From Nostoc sp. 'Peltigera membranacea cyanobiont' 210A (lineage in GTDB: Bacteria; Cyanobacteriota; Cyanobacteriia; Cyanobacteriales; Nostocaceae): DNA of 64,000 nucleotides. Of the stretch, positions 17,264-26,163 are shown in pieces; positions within the stretch are counted from its first letter, which is position 1; every line of letters starts with the position of its first letter. Made by a program: the position numbers and the translations under genes. Under the pieces are notes generated by a model, which saw only the letters and a list, made by a program, of their open reading frames with translations, made no database searches and had not been told where the DNA came from. The stretch lies in contig NZ_NOLJ01000008.1 of assembly GCF_002246015.1 (NCBI RefSeq), positions 70,552 to 134,551 of the forward strand, in the 5' to 3' direction.

Positions 17264-17291
17264 ACTAGGGTTAGCGCCAGCTAACCCTAGT
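17264..17291 (+). terminator. terminator after the kinase-TPR gene
   Basis: A perfect 12-bp stem ACTAGGGTTAGC / GCTAACCCTAGT with a GCCA loop, followed by TATTTTATA. It lies beyond the MITE-like element and would end the triad transcript. Confidence 0.7.
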
Positions 17292-17532
17292 TATTTTATA
17301 GGTAACATTTTTATTTCATTGAGTAATTTATTTCTGTATTTATAGATATTCATAGAGCTTTTATATAGAAAAGATTTTAATTTATCTTTCCTTTATAATT
17401 TCATCGGAAATTACAGTTAGATTATTGACGGAGAAACAGAAATCAGAAATACATTTCTCTCCCTTTAAGTGCATCCGCTTCATCTCGAAAAAGTCAAATA
17501 ATCATATCCCTACAAATCTCCGAGGTAATTGC

Positions 17533-18306
17533 ATGAAAGCGGTGATTTTGGCTGGAGGTCTTGGTACACGCCTCAGTGAAGAAACCAGTGTTAGACCCAA
17601 GCCGATGGTTGAGATTGGTGGTAAGCCAATTCTCTGGCACATAATGAAAACTTACTCTGCACACGGCATTAATGATTTCATCATTTGTTGCGGTTATAAA
17701 GGTTACATCATTAAAGAGTATTTTGCTAATTACTTCTTACACATGTCAGATGTTACCTTTGATATGCGCTTTAACCAGATGAATGTGCATTCTGGTTATG
17801 CAGAACCCTGGCGCGTCACCTTAGTAAATACGGGTGATAATACAATGACAGGCGGACGCTTAAAGCGAATCAGCGAACATCTTGGTAACGAGACTTTTTG
17901 CTTTACTTATGGTGATGGTGTCAGTAATATTAATATCACCGAGCTAGTTAAATTTCACAAAGAACAAAATAGCTTAGGAACACTTACCGCTGTTCAACCA
18001 GCCGGACGTTTTGGTGCTATTTCTTTAGGATATGAGCAAACCAAAATCACCAGCTTTCGGGAAAAACCGGAAGGTGATGGAGCTTGGATTAATGGCGGCT
18101 ATTTTGTCTTAGAACCAGAAGTAATCAACTTAATTGCTGATGACTCTACAGTGTGGGAGCAAGAGCCATTAGAAAAGCTAGCTGATATGGAACAGCTATC
18201 AGCTTTCAGACATGATGGGTTTTGGCAACCAATGGATACTTTACGCGATAAAAACTATCTCGAAGGGCTGTGGAAGAACAATCAGGCTCCTTGGAAGGTA
18301 TGGTAA
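17533..18306 (+). CDS. rfbF: glucose-1-phosphate cytidylyltransferase
   Basis: A 257-residue nucleotidyltransferase making CDP-glucose from CTP and glucose-1-phosphate. The signature GGLGTRLSEETSVRPKPM is followed by VEIGGKPILWHIMKTYSAHG, TYGDGVSN with the metal aspartates, FREKPEGDGAWINGGYFV, and the closing DGFWQPMDTLRDKNYLEGLW. The start at MKAVILAGG fits the family and has GAGG 7 bases upstream; the frame is open about 36 codons further back but without conserved sequence. It begins the polysaccharide island. The homologue in the Anabaena PCC 7120 HEP cluster occupies the same leading position as I recall it. Confidence 0.93.
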   Translation: MKAVILAGGLGTRLSEETSVRPKPMVEIGGKPILWHIMKTYSAHGINDFIICCGYKGYIIKEYFANYFLHMSDVTFDMRFNQMNVHSGYAEPWRVTLVNTGDNTMTGGRLKRISEHLGNETFCFTYGDGVSNINITELVKFHKEQNSLGTLTAVQPAGRFGAISLGYEQTKITSFREKPEGDGAWINGGYFVLEPEVINLIADDSTVWEQEPLEKLADMEQLSAFRHDGFWQPMDTLRDKNYLEGLWKNNQAPWKVW

Positions 18307-18485
18307 GGAGATTGGGGACTGGGGATTGGGGACTGGGGACTAGGGACTAGGGATTGGGAAGATTTGAATGAAGATTCACATCCAAACCAAATCTTACTCA
18401 TATTTTCTTACCCATTACCCAGTACCCAGTACCCAATCCCAAATAACTTTATGTATTTACTGTAATTTGAAGTGCGATAATACTA
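18307..18485. repeat. G-rich short tandem repeats facing a C-rich counterpart
   Basis: On the plus strand GGGGACTGGGGATTGGGG and variants repeat with a 7-base period from about 18311 to 18358. About 60 bases later CCCATTACCCAGTACCCAG provides a complementary run. The two can pair in a long imperfect hairpin. This is the short tandemly repeated repetitive class common in heterocystous cyanobacteria. Confidence 0.7.
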
Positions 18486-19700
18486 ATGTATGATTTTGCG
18501 ATTATAGGTGGGGGAATAGTTGGACTCTCGACAGCATTGGCTTTAGGAAAACGCTATCCCAATGCGCGTATTTTAGTACTAGAAAAAGAGAGTCAATGGG
18601 CATTTCACCAAACCGGCAATAATAGCGGGGTAATTCATTCTGGTATTTACTACAAGCCAGGGAGTTTCAAAGCTAAATTTTGTCGTGATGGTTCTCGTTC
18701 AATGGTAGAATTCTGCCAAGAGCATGGAATTGACCATGAAGTTTGTGGTAAGGTAATTGTTGCAACTGAAGAACAAGAGCTACCACGCTTAGAAAATCTC
18801 TACCAACGCGGCTTAGACAATGGCATAGAAGTCCAAAGAATCAGCCCCGAAGAAGTCAAGGAAATTGAACCTCACGTAAGATGTGTAGGTGGAATTCGCG
18901 TATCTTCAACTGGTATTGTTAATTACAAGCAAGTTTGTTTGAAATATGCCCAGCTAATTCAACAGCAGGGTGGAGATTTACACCTGAATACAAAAGTCCT
19001 GAAAATCTCTCCAAGTGGTAAAAATCAGGTATTGGAAACAAACAAAGGTAGCTTTGCAACCCGCTTTGTAATTAATTGTACTGGATTGCATAGCGATCGC
19101 ACCGCCAAACTTGGGCAAGTTGAACCCCAAGCCAAAATTGTGCCATTCCGGGGAGAATACTACGAACTCACCCCAGAAAAACGCTATCTAGTCAAGACAC
19201 TAATCTATCCAGTTCCCAATCCAGATTTCCCCTTCCTGGGTGTCCACTTTACCCGGATGATTGATGGTAGCGTCCATGCAGGGCCAAACGCAGTTCTATC
19301 CCTCAAACGCGAAGGTTACAAAAAAACCGACTTTGACTTACGAGATTTTTTGGAAGTCATCACCTATCCCGGTTTCTGGAAGTTAGCAGCTAAACACGCT
19401 GATGAAGGCATTCAAGAAATCATTCGTTCTTTTAGCAAAGCAGCCTTCACCAGAAGTTTACAAAAACTAATTCCCGAAGTGCAAGCAGAAGACTTAGTTC
19501 CCACCCATGCAGGAGTTCGCGCTCAAGCCTTAATGAACGATGGCAAGCTTGTAGACGACTTTTTGATTGTTTCTGGTCAAAACTCCATTCATGTTTGCAA
19601 TGCTCCTTCTCCTGCTGCCACATCTTCTCTAGAAATCGGCAAAGCACTTGTGGCAGAAATTCCCCAACTTTCGCATCTAGAGAGTGTAGTCACTGCATAG
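18486..19700 (+). CDS. lhgO: L-2-hydroxyglutarate oxidase
   Basis: A 404-residue FAD-dependent oxidase of the LhgO/YgaF type, oxidising L-2-hydroxyglutarate to 2-oxoglutarate. The dinucleotide fold is at the N-terminus (DFAIIGGGIVGLSTALALGK). HQTGNNSGVIHSGIYYKPGS is the family signature, and the C-terminus has PTHAGVRAQAL. It lies inside the polysaccharide island, in line with the genes on both sides. In this setting it may act on a sugar-pathway intermediate, but the sequence itself supports only the LhgO family call. Confidence 0.88.
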   Translation: MYDFAIIGGGIVGLSTALALGKRYPNARILVLEKESQWAFHQTGNNSGVIHSGIYYKPGSFKAKFCRDGSRSMVEFCQEHGIDHEVCGKVIVATEEQELPRLENLYQRGLDNGIEVQRISPEEVKEIEPHVRCVGGIRVSSTGIVNYKQVCLKYAQLIQQQGGDLHLNTKVLKISPSGKNQVLETNKGSFATRFVINCTGLHSDRTAKLGQVEPQAKIVPFRGEYYELTPEKRYLVKTLIYPVPNPDFPFLGVHFTRMIDGSVHAGPNAVLSLKREGYKKTDFDLRDFLEVITYPGFWKLAAKHADEGIQEIIRSFSKAAFTRSLQKLIPEVQAEDLVPTHAGVRAQALMNDGKLVDDFLIVSGQNSIHVCNAPSPAATSSLEIGKALVAEIPQLSHLESVVTA

Positions 19701-20129
19701 ATATCATAGTTGTTATTTCCGGGACTGCTGAGGTAAGGGATGAATCTTGTATAGTGGGCATCTTTCTTTGCCTCGAAATACAAGGGACGGTTAAGATACC
19801 CATTCCACAACAAACAAAAAAGTGTCGTGCATCAATTCAGAACCGCTATAGAGTGCTGCTACCCAATGGGTTAGTCGGCAAACTATGTAATAACTTTATA
19901 TATAGCGCTTCTGGGTTGAGTCCAATGACCTCCAACCTCAAGAAAAGGGGTAAGATTCAAAGCCTCTCTCCTAAGAGGAGAGAGGTTTGGAGAGAGGTCA
20001 AGTTATTGCATCCAAATGAAAAATATAGCGGTTCCCTTCTAGATGCAACACACTCTAGGGCGTACATCTGTGCGTCCATGCTAAACGAAGAATTTAACTC
20101 ATCAACACCATACAAAGGAATTAACCACA
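19701..20129. other. 429-bp spacer with a palindromic repeat
   Basis: No gene seen. A hairpin at about 19962-19985 (CCTCTCTCCTAAGAGGAGAGAGG) belongs to the CTCTCC/GGAGAG repeat class also seen at 31320-31395. The promoter of the epimerase gene probably lies near the end. Confidence 0.5.
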
Positions 20130-21158
20130 ATGAAAATATTAGTAACTGGAACAGAAGGCTATCTAGGTTCGCTATTACCGCCTCTGTTAATTGAACGAGG
20201 ACATGAAGTTATTGGTCTAGATACCGGCTTCTATAAAGTTGGTTGGCTTTACAACCCTAGTGGAGTCACACCCAAAACCCTCAACAAAGATATCCGCAAC
20301 ATCACCCCTGATGATTTGGAAGGTATTGAAGCCATAGTTCACATGGCGGAACTCTCCAATGACCCAGCCGGACAATTGGCACCCAATATTACCTACGAAA
20401 TTAATCATGTAGGTTCAGTTCGTCTGGCTAGTCTGGCTAAGGCTATGGGTGTGCGTCGCTTCGTATATATGTCTTCGTGCAGTGTCTACGGTGTTGCTAC
20501 CGCAGGTGATGTCACAGAAGAATCCCCAGTTAATCCCCAAACAGCCTACGCAGAATGCAAAACTCTCGTAGAAAGAGATGTCAGACCACTCGCTGACGAT
20601 GACTTCTCTCCCACCTTTATGCGGAATGCAACAGCCTTTGGTGCTTCTCCCAGAATGCGCTTTGATATTGTTTTAAACAACTTAGCAGGGTTGGCATGGA
20701 CTAGCAAAGAAATCAAAATGATTAGTGATGGCACACCTTGGCGGCCATTAGTCCACGCATTGGATATTTGCAAAGCAATAGTTTGCACCTTAGAAGCACC
20801 ACGAGACATTGTACATAACCAAATCTTCAACGTGGGAGATACAGCGAATAACTATCGCGTTAAAGAAATCGCAGAAATTATTGCTGATGTTTTCCCAGAT
20901 TGTAAATTGTCCTTTGGTGACAACGGCTCAGATAACCGCAGCTATCGCGTATCCTTCGAGAAAATCAACACAATCCTACCCGGATTTAAATGTGATTGGA
21001 ATGCCCAACTTGGTGCCCAGCAGCTATTTGATTTATTCAGTCAGATACACATGGCTGAAGATACATTCTTATTTAGAGGATTTACTCGCTTAAAACAGCT
21101 AGAGTATCTAATTCGGACAGAGCAAATTGACAAAGATTTCTTCTGGAATAAAAAGTAG
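20130..21158 (+). CDS. NAD-dependent epimerase/dehydratase (extended SDR)
   Basis: A 342-residue nucleotide-sugar SDR. The N-terminal NAD site is TGTEGYLGSLLPPLL. The catalytic serine lies in VYMSSCSVYG and the Y-x-x-x-K motif is YAECK. FMRNATAFGASPRMRFDIVLN and NVGDTANNYRVKEIAEII follow the pattern of UDP-/CDP-sugar epimerases. It follows the cytidylyltransferase and LhgO genes and presumably processes a nucleotide sugar for the envelope polysaccharide. The exact substrate cannot be read from the sequence. Confidence 0.88.
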   Translation: MKILVTGTEGYLGSLLPPLLIERGHEVIGLDTGFYKVGWLYNPSGVTPKTLNKDIRNITPDDLEGIEAIVHMAELSNDPAGQLAPNITYEINHVGSVRLASLAKAMGVRRFVYMSSCSVYGVATAGDVTEESPVNPQTAYAECKTLVERDVRPLADDDFSPTFMRNATAFGASPRMRFDIVLNNLAGLAWTSKEIKMISDGTPWRPLVHALDICKAIVCTLEAPRDIVHNQIFNVGDTANNYRVKEIAEIIADVFPDCKLSFGDNGSDNRSYRVSFEKINTILPGFKCDWNAQLGAQQLFDLFSQIHMAEDTFLFRGFTRLKQLEYLIRTEQIDKDFFWNKK

Positions 21159-21198
21159 CTAAAGTCGTCTAGCAGCAACAGACAAATAATTTAAGCTT

Positions 21199-21222
21199 CC
21201 GAATCAAATAGTGTTGATTCGG
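21199..21222 (+). terminator. terminator-like hairpin after the epimerase gene
   Basis: CCGAATCAA and TTGATTCGG form a perfect 9-bp stem around ATAGTG, flanked by AAGC and GCTT that extend it, 40 bases after the epimerase stop. GCTTATTTC follows. Confidence 0.6.
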
Positions 21223-21379
21223 GCTTATTTCATCCATCAAATTATTTGCAATCAGCGAGTTAAATTTTATGGCGCTCATCTCAGCATTAGGAGACGATTT
21301 AGCCATCGGAAAGCTAAAGAGATTGCCGCTGCATTGCATCGCTACATTTTGAGAAAAAGCCAAATAAATAAAGCAGAAG

Positions 21380-22333
21380 ATGAATAAATTGCTGACTATC
21401 GCAATTCCAACATTCAATCGTGCCCAAATTTTAGACAAACAACTTACTTGGTTAGCCAAATCTATTAAAGGGTTTGAGTCTGACTGTGAAATCTTTATTT
21501 CTGATAATTGTTCTACAGATAATACCCAAGAAGTTATTAAAAAGTGGCAGACAATTCTTAGCAATGTAACATTTAACTCAAACAGGAATAGTGAAAATAT
21601 CGGGGTTATGGGTAACATTGCCTGTTGCTTAAAAGCTCCAACTAGTAAATATGTTTGGACAATTGGTGATGACGATCCAATTCAAGAGAGAACCCTAGAT
21701 TATGTGTTAAAAACACTAAAAAAACATTCAGATTTAGCACTAATGTTTTTAAATTTCTCTGGTCGTCAAAAACAAACAGGTCAACTTGTTGTCGAACGCT
21801 GGTTGAATAGTGATAACGACGAATTAAGAGTTGATGGTAAAACTGTATTTCAAAGTTATCTGAATGAAAACTTTGGTGGTGTACTTTTTATATCAGCAGC
21901 AATTTATCGCACAAATCTAGTGCAACGCGCTTTACAAAAATGGCCGTCTGCTACTAATAATTGGGCATCTCAAGCATATTGGACTGCATTTTGTGCTGCT
22001 CATGGAAGTGTCATCGTCACTAAAGACACTTATTTAGAATGTACTATGGGCGCTAGTCTTTTGGATCTCGACCCGACATGGAACTTTAAAATGCGATATG
22101 CATACATACCTGAAGTTTATATAAAACTACTCAAGGTAGGATATCCTCATAAATTTTGTCAGGAAATGATTTGGCAGAATTTCCATCAAAAAACTGACTT
22201 GAAAATCCTATTAGGTGCTTTAAAACGTTGGCCTTTATTGACAATCAAGATATTTATTCCTTACCTACGTTTATTAAGCATATCAGCTTGGGCAATTCTT
22301 TTTCCACCCAAACAGCTAGAGACTAACCTGTAA
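21380..22333 (+). CDS. family 2 glycosyltransferase, first of a tandem pair
   Basis: A 317-residue GT-A fold glycosyltransferase. TIAIPTFNRAQILDKQL opens the nucleotide-sugar domain, ISDNCSTDNTQEVI is the second strand motif, and WTIGDDDPIQ carries the metal-binding DxD equivalent. The C-terminus has a hydrophobic stretch (LTIKIFIPYLRLLSISAWAI) that may sit in or on the membrane. It shares gene order, length and most motifs with the following gene, so the two arose by tandem duplication. Its role is addition of a sugar to the polysaccharide repeat unit; the specificity is unknown. Confidence 0.88.
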   Translation: MNKLLTIAIPTFNRAQILDKQLTWLAKSIKGFESDCEIFISDNCSTDNTQEVIKKWQTILSNVTFNSNRNSENIGVMGNIACCLKAPTSKYVWTIGDDDPIQERTLDYVLKTLKKHSDLALMFLNFSGRQKQTGQLVVERWLNSDNDELRVDGKTVFQSYLNENFGGVLFISAAIYRTNLVQRALQKWPSATNNWASQAYWTAFCAAHGSVIVTKDTYLECTMGASLLDLDPTWNFKMRYAYIPEVYIKLLKVGYPHKFCQEMIWQNFHQKTDLKILLGALKRWPLLTIKIFIPYLRLLSISAWAILFPPKQLETNL

Positions 22334-22371
22334 CCATTCATATATCAATTTATTAACTACTATTTTTTACC

Positions 22372-23379
22372 ATGCAGAAATTACTGACCATTGCTATACC
22401 GACTTATAATCGTGCTGAATTACTGGATAAACAGTTAGCATGGCTAGCTCAAGCTATCAAAGGTTTTGAAGATGATTGTGAAATTTTAGTTTCTGATAAT
22501 TGTTCAACAGACAATACTCAGGATGTGATTAAAAAATGGCAAATAATACTTAGCAGTATCCCATTTAAATCAAATAAGAATCCTCAGAATTTAGGCGTTG
22601 TCAAAAATATTATGTATTGCCTAAATTCTAGTACAACAAAATATGTTTGGACGATTGGTGATGATGACCCAATTCAAGATAGAGCCATTGCTTATGTGAT
22701 TAGCAAACTTAAGCAATATGAAGATTTATCATTGTTGTTTCTCAACTTTTCCGGTCGGAACCAAATGACTGGTGAACCAGTTCATCCACCAACAATTGTT
22801 GGTAATCGCTGGTTTGATATAGATAGTGAAGATGGCGATGGTGATGGTAAAGCTATATTTGAGCATTGTTTCTCAAAAAGTGTCGGTGCAGTCATTTTTC
22901 TGACTGCTACAATCTACCGCACTGATTTAGTGAAACGCGCTCTACAAAATTGGCAAGATGCTGAGAATAACTGGATATCTTTAGCATATTTAGCCGGGTA
23001 TTGTGCCTCTAATGGTCGTGTAATTGTTACGAAAGAGACTTATTTGGAATGTGTTGTGGGTGTGAGTTATTGGCAGAAAGAACCAAAATCTGCACTTTTA
23101 ATGCAATACAAACACATACCCGAAGTAATTTTGAAATTGGAGCAGAGTGGATATTCTAAGCAGTTTTGTCGGCGGATGCTTTTGCAAAACGGTAAAGAAG
23201 TCAACTTGAAAGTTTTCTTAGGTGCTTTAAGAAGATGGCCTATGTCTGCCATTCAGACAGTAGTCCCATTTTTGGCTTTAGTCGGTTTATGTGCTTTTGA
23301 CGTGATGATTTCTAAAGAATTTAGTTTAGCAGAATCAAGTGAAATACCTGCTCAAGAAATACGGAGCTATGAGCCATAA
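22372..23379 (+). CDS. family 2 glycosyltransferase, second of a tandem pair
   Basis: A 335-residue paralogue of the preceding gene, 38 bases downstream. The motifs are TIAIPTYNRAELLDKQLAWL, LVSDNCSTDNTQDVI and YVWTIGDDDPIQDRA. A short acidic insertion (DIDSEDGDGDGK) in the middle is absent from the first copy. The C-terminus is again hydrophobic (MSAIQTVVPFLALVGLCAF). The copies have diverged enough for different acceptors to be likely. Confidence 0.88.
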   Translation: MQKLLTIAIPTYNRAELLDKQLAWLAQAIKGFEDDCEILVSDNCSTDNTQDVIKKWQIILSSIPFKSNKNPQNLGVVKNIMYCLNSSTTKYVWTIGDDDPIQDRAIAYVISKLKQYEDLSLLFLNFSGRNQMTGEPVHPPTIVGNRWFDIDSEDGDGDGKAIFEHCFSKSVGAVIFLTATIYRTDLVKRALQNWQDAENNWISLAYLAGYCASNGRVIVTKETYLECVVGVSYWQKEPKSALLMQYKHIPEVILKLEQSGYSKQFCRRMLLQNGKEVNLKVFLGALRRWPMSAIQTVVPFLALVGLCAFDVMISKEFSLAESSEIPAQEIRSYEP

Positions 23380-23429
23380 GCTAATAAATTACTGATAAAT
23401 CAACATTGAAATTAGAAAGAGTTTCCCAC

Positions 23430-24272
23430 ATGTTTAATCTAATTAAACGCAAATTATCTACACTATCTGCTGACTTTGAATATTATGTAGCTCGTTGGAA
23501 GCATAGCAGAAATCTGCCAGCATTGGAAGGGCGCGATCGCAACATTCTCAAAGCTCTCAAAAAAGACGGTGTTTATGTCACAACACTGGCAGATTTAGGC
23601 TTCAACTCTAGCTCCGAACTGCTCAAAGCTGCTTACCAGCAATTGTCTCAGATGGAAAATCCTAACAACGACCATCTAGATGAAAAGTTACCACAAATTT
23701 ACACAGTTACAGGCTTACCAGAATTTTATGCCTGGGGAATGGAGAAAAGACTTCTCAATCTCATCGAAAATTATATTGGTCTGCCTATTGCTTTTCACGG
23801 TGTACATTTACGTAAAGATTTCCCTAGCAAACATCAGTTTGGCACGCTACTATGGCATGGCGATTCCGAAGACCGTCGCATCATCAAAATCTTTATTTAC
23901 TTGAATGATGTCGAAGAAAAAACTGGGCCTTTTGAATACATTCCCCGCTCTTTAACTTCCTTATTTAGTTGGAATTATATGCGGCTGTTCTACAAACTTT
24001 GGAAGTCAGGCTATAGGGGCATCGATGATGAAGAAGTGAAAACAGTCATCCCCAAATCAGCTTGGAAATCCTGCCCAGGCCCAGCAGGTACTGTCTTGAT
24101 TGTAGATGCGAAAAATACTTTGCATCACGGCACAGTCCGCACAGAAGAACGCTTAACACTATTCTTTTGTTACACCGCCAACCCCCCTGAAAAGCCAGAA
24201 CTCTGCACCCAATACTGGGATGATACTTATCCCAGAGCAGAGCTAAGGCAGCAAGTCGAAAATAGCCGATAG
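23430..24272 (+). CDS. PhyH-type Fe(II)/2-oxoglutarate dioxygenase, first of a tandem pair
   Basis: A 280-residue phytanoyl-CoA dioxygenase-like protein. The iron ligands appear as WHGDSEDRR (H-x-D) and TLHHGTVRTEERLTLFF (distal histidine and the 2-oxoglutarate arginine). FIYLNDVEEKTGPFEYIPRS lies between, as is typical of PhyH. ATG at 23430 was chosen because its N-terminus MFNLIKRKLS aligns with the next gene's MLIKIKRKIS; a TTG 8 codons upstream is possible. In this island it may hydroxylate a lipid carrier or a sugar substituent, which is inference. Confidence 0.85.
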   Translation: MFNLIKRKLSTLSADFEYYVARWKHSRNLPALEGRDRNILKALKKDGVYVTTLADLGFNSSSELLKAAYQQLSQMENPNNDHLDEKLPQIYTVTGLPEFYAWGMEKRLLNLIENYIGLPIAFHGVHLRKDFPSKHQFGTLLWHGDSEDRRIIKIFIYLNDVEEKTGPFEYIPRSLTSLFSWNYMRLFYKLWKSGYRGIDDEEVKTVIPKSAWKSCPGPAGTVLIVDAKNTLHHGTVRTEERLTLFFCYTANPPEKPELCTQYWDDTYPRAELRQQVENSR

Positions 24273-24293
24273 TGTACTAAAGGTAGTCATGCA

Positions 24294-25139
24294 ATGCTGA
24301 TCAAGATTAAACGCAAAATATCTTCACTGGGATCTGAGTTCGTTTACAGATTAGCACTTTTGAAACACACTGCTAATTTGCCTACACTAGAAGCAAGCGA
24401 TCGCAAAATTCTTGACGACCTTAAATATGATGGTATTCATATTACCACACTTGCTGAATTGGGATTCGATTCAACACCAGAATTGCTCAAGGCAGCTTAT
24501 GGTTATTCGTCGCAAATGGAATCTGGCAATCATGACGATTTGAATGAAAAAATTCCCCAAGTTTACACAGTTACATATTTACCTGAATTTGCTACTTGGG
24601 GAAGCGAAAAAAGGCTTCTAAACATCATTGAAAACTACATTGGTCTGCCAATCATTTTTCATGGTGTACATCTCCGCAAAGATTTCCCTAATAAAAGTCA
24701 GTTTGGTACACAACTATGGCATAAAGATGCAGAAGACCGCCGCATGATCAAAATCATTATTTACTTAAATGATGTTGAAGAAAAGCATGGTCCCTTTGAA
24801 TATATCCCAGCCTCTTTAACCTCTTTATTTAGATTAAACTATTACCGTACTTACTACAAGCTTTGGCAATCTGGTCATTTAGGTATCACAGATGAAGAAC
24901 TAAATGAAATCATCCCGAAAGAGGCTTGGAAATCTTGTACAGGATCAGCAGAAACAGTCATTATTGTCGATCCCAAAAAAGCCATACATCACGGTACATC
25001 ACGCACAGAAGATAGGCTAACTCTATTCTCCTGCTATACATCTACTTCTCCCGATCGCCCAGAAGTTTGTACTCAATATCGAGACAATACTTTTCCCCAA
25101 CCAAAGTTAACTGAACCAGTGATTAATAGCGCCATATAG
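24294..25139 (+). CDS. PhyH-type Fe(II)/2-oxoglutarate dioxygenase, second of a tandem pair
   Basis: A 281-residue paralogue 21 bases after the first. It keeps the ligands LWHKDAEDRR and AIHHGTSRTEDRLTLF and the segment YLNDVEEKHGPFEYIPAS. Both copies look catalytically intact, so the duplication probably gave two activities in the same pathway. Confidence 0.85.
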   Translation: MLIKIKRKISSLGSEFVYRLALLKHTANLPTLEASDRKILDDLKYDGIHITTLAELGFDSTPELLKAAYGYSSQMESGNHDDLNEKIPQVYTVTYLPEFATWGSEKRLLNIIENYIGLPIIFHGVHLRKDFPNKSQFGTQLWHKDAEDRRMIKIIIYLNDVEEKHGPFEYIPASLTSLFRLNYYRTYYKLWQSGHLGITDEELNEIIPKEAWKSCTGSAETVIIVDPKKAIHHGTSRTEDRLTLFSCYTSTSPDRPEVCTQYRDNTFPQPKLTEPVINSAI

Positions 25140-25271
25140 TTCAGTTAAAGCAAGCTGCTTGTTAATCTCAAAATTCACTCAAGACTATTCTTGATGAGGT
25201 TTATAACAAGTTAAGTTTTTAAATTTGCCAAGTTTTGTTGTCGTCAATATTCCTATCAAGGTTATTCATTC

Positions 25272-25817
25272 ATGCTCTTCACCCAAACTGCACTCAAAGA
25301 CGCATTCATCATTGATTTAGAAGAAAAGCCAGACCACCGTGGTTTTTTCGCTCGGTCTTTCTGCGCTCAAGAATTTGAAGCACACGGATTAAAGCCAACA
25401 GTTGCCCAATGTAACCTGTCTTTTAATTACAAAAAAGGCACTATCCGGGGAATGCACTATCAAGTTCTGCCAGCAGCAGAAACAAAATTAATTCGCTGTA
25501 CTAAAGGCGCAATTTACGACGTAATTATTGATATGCGTCCTGAATCTCCTAGCTTTTTATCACACATTGGTGTAGAGCTAACTCCAGAAAATCGCCGCGC
25601 TTTATATGTTCCAGAAATGTTTGCTCATGGCTATCAAGCGCTCACCGATGAAACTGAAGTTGTATATCAAGTGGGTGAATTTTACACCCCAGGATATGAA
25701 AGAGGTTTACGCTATGACGACCCATTCTTTAACATTGATTGGCCTCTAGATGTGACTGAAATCTCCGAGAAAGATTTAAATTGGCCCTTGTTGAGAATGA
25801 TGACTGTTGGCGTATAG
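25272..25817 (+). CDS. rfbC: dTDP-4-dehydrorhamnose 3,5-epimerase family protein
   Basis: A 181-residue cupin-fold epimerase of the RmlC family. Visible motifs are DHRGFFARSF, TVAQCNLSFNYKKGTIRGMH (with the catalytic histidine in RGMHYQ), KLIRCTKGAIYDVIIDMR, and PEMFAHGYQALTDETEVVYQ. No rmlA, rmlB or rmlD is adjacent, so the true substrate may be a CDP- or other 4-keto sugar made with the nearby cytidylyltransferase and SDR; family membership is firm, the rhamnose assignment less so. Confidence 0.85.
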   Translation: MLFTQTALKDAFIIDLEEKPDHRGFFARSFCAQEFEAHGLKPTVAQCNLSFNYKKGTIRGMHYQVLPAAETKLIRCTKGAIYDVIIDMRPESPSFLSHIGVELTPENRRALYVPEMFAHGYQALTDETEVVYQVGEFYTPGYERGLRYDDPFFNIDWPLDVTEISEKDLNWPLLRMMTVGV

Positions 25818-26163
25818 ACTATTTCTCTGTGCCAGGTGTTTTTAGCACAACACACTGGCTCCTCTGTATGAGGTAAGGTACTTCCAAAAACTATACCGCA
25901 GGGAGCAGGGGAGGGAATATGCAAGAGCAAATCAATAAGAAAAGTTTGCCCAAGCCTACAGAAATGCTGTGGAGCAAATTATCAAAAATCATAGCTGGAA
26001 AAACAGACTGCTGTTATAGCATCTAGCAAGCAACCAGTTAGTAGCTATCATTAATGATAATTACCATGAAAATGTACTTAATGTTTAGCTGTAAAAAATT
26101 ATTAAGTGCAAAATTATCGAGAATTTGTAACACAACAAACAGTTCTAAAAAGGAGTTTAGTTC
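25818..26163. other. 346-bp spacer
   Basis: No gene or strong hairpin recognised. AAGGAG just before 26164 is a good ribosome-binding site for the next gene. Confidence 0.5.

Noticed and set aside
19595..20194. A 199-codon plus-strand frame between lhgO and the epimerase gene.
   Set aside because: It overlaps both real genes in other frames, crosses a palindromic repeat and has no family features.
25272..25817. A rhamnose pathway assigned from the RmlC-like gene.
   Set aside because: No rmlA, rmlB or rmlD neighbours; the adjacent nucleotidyltransferase is of the CDP-glucose type.
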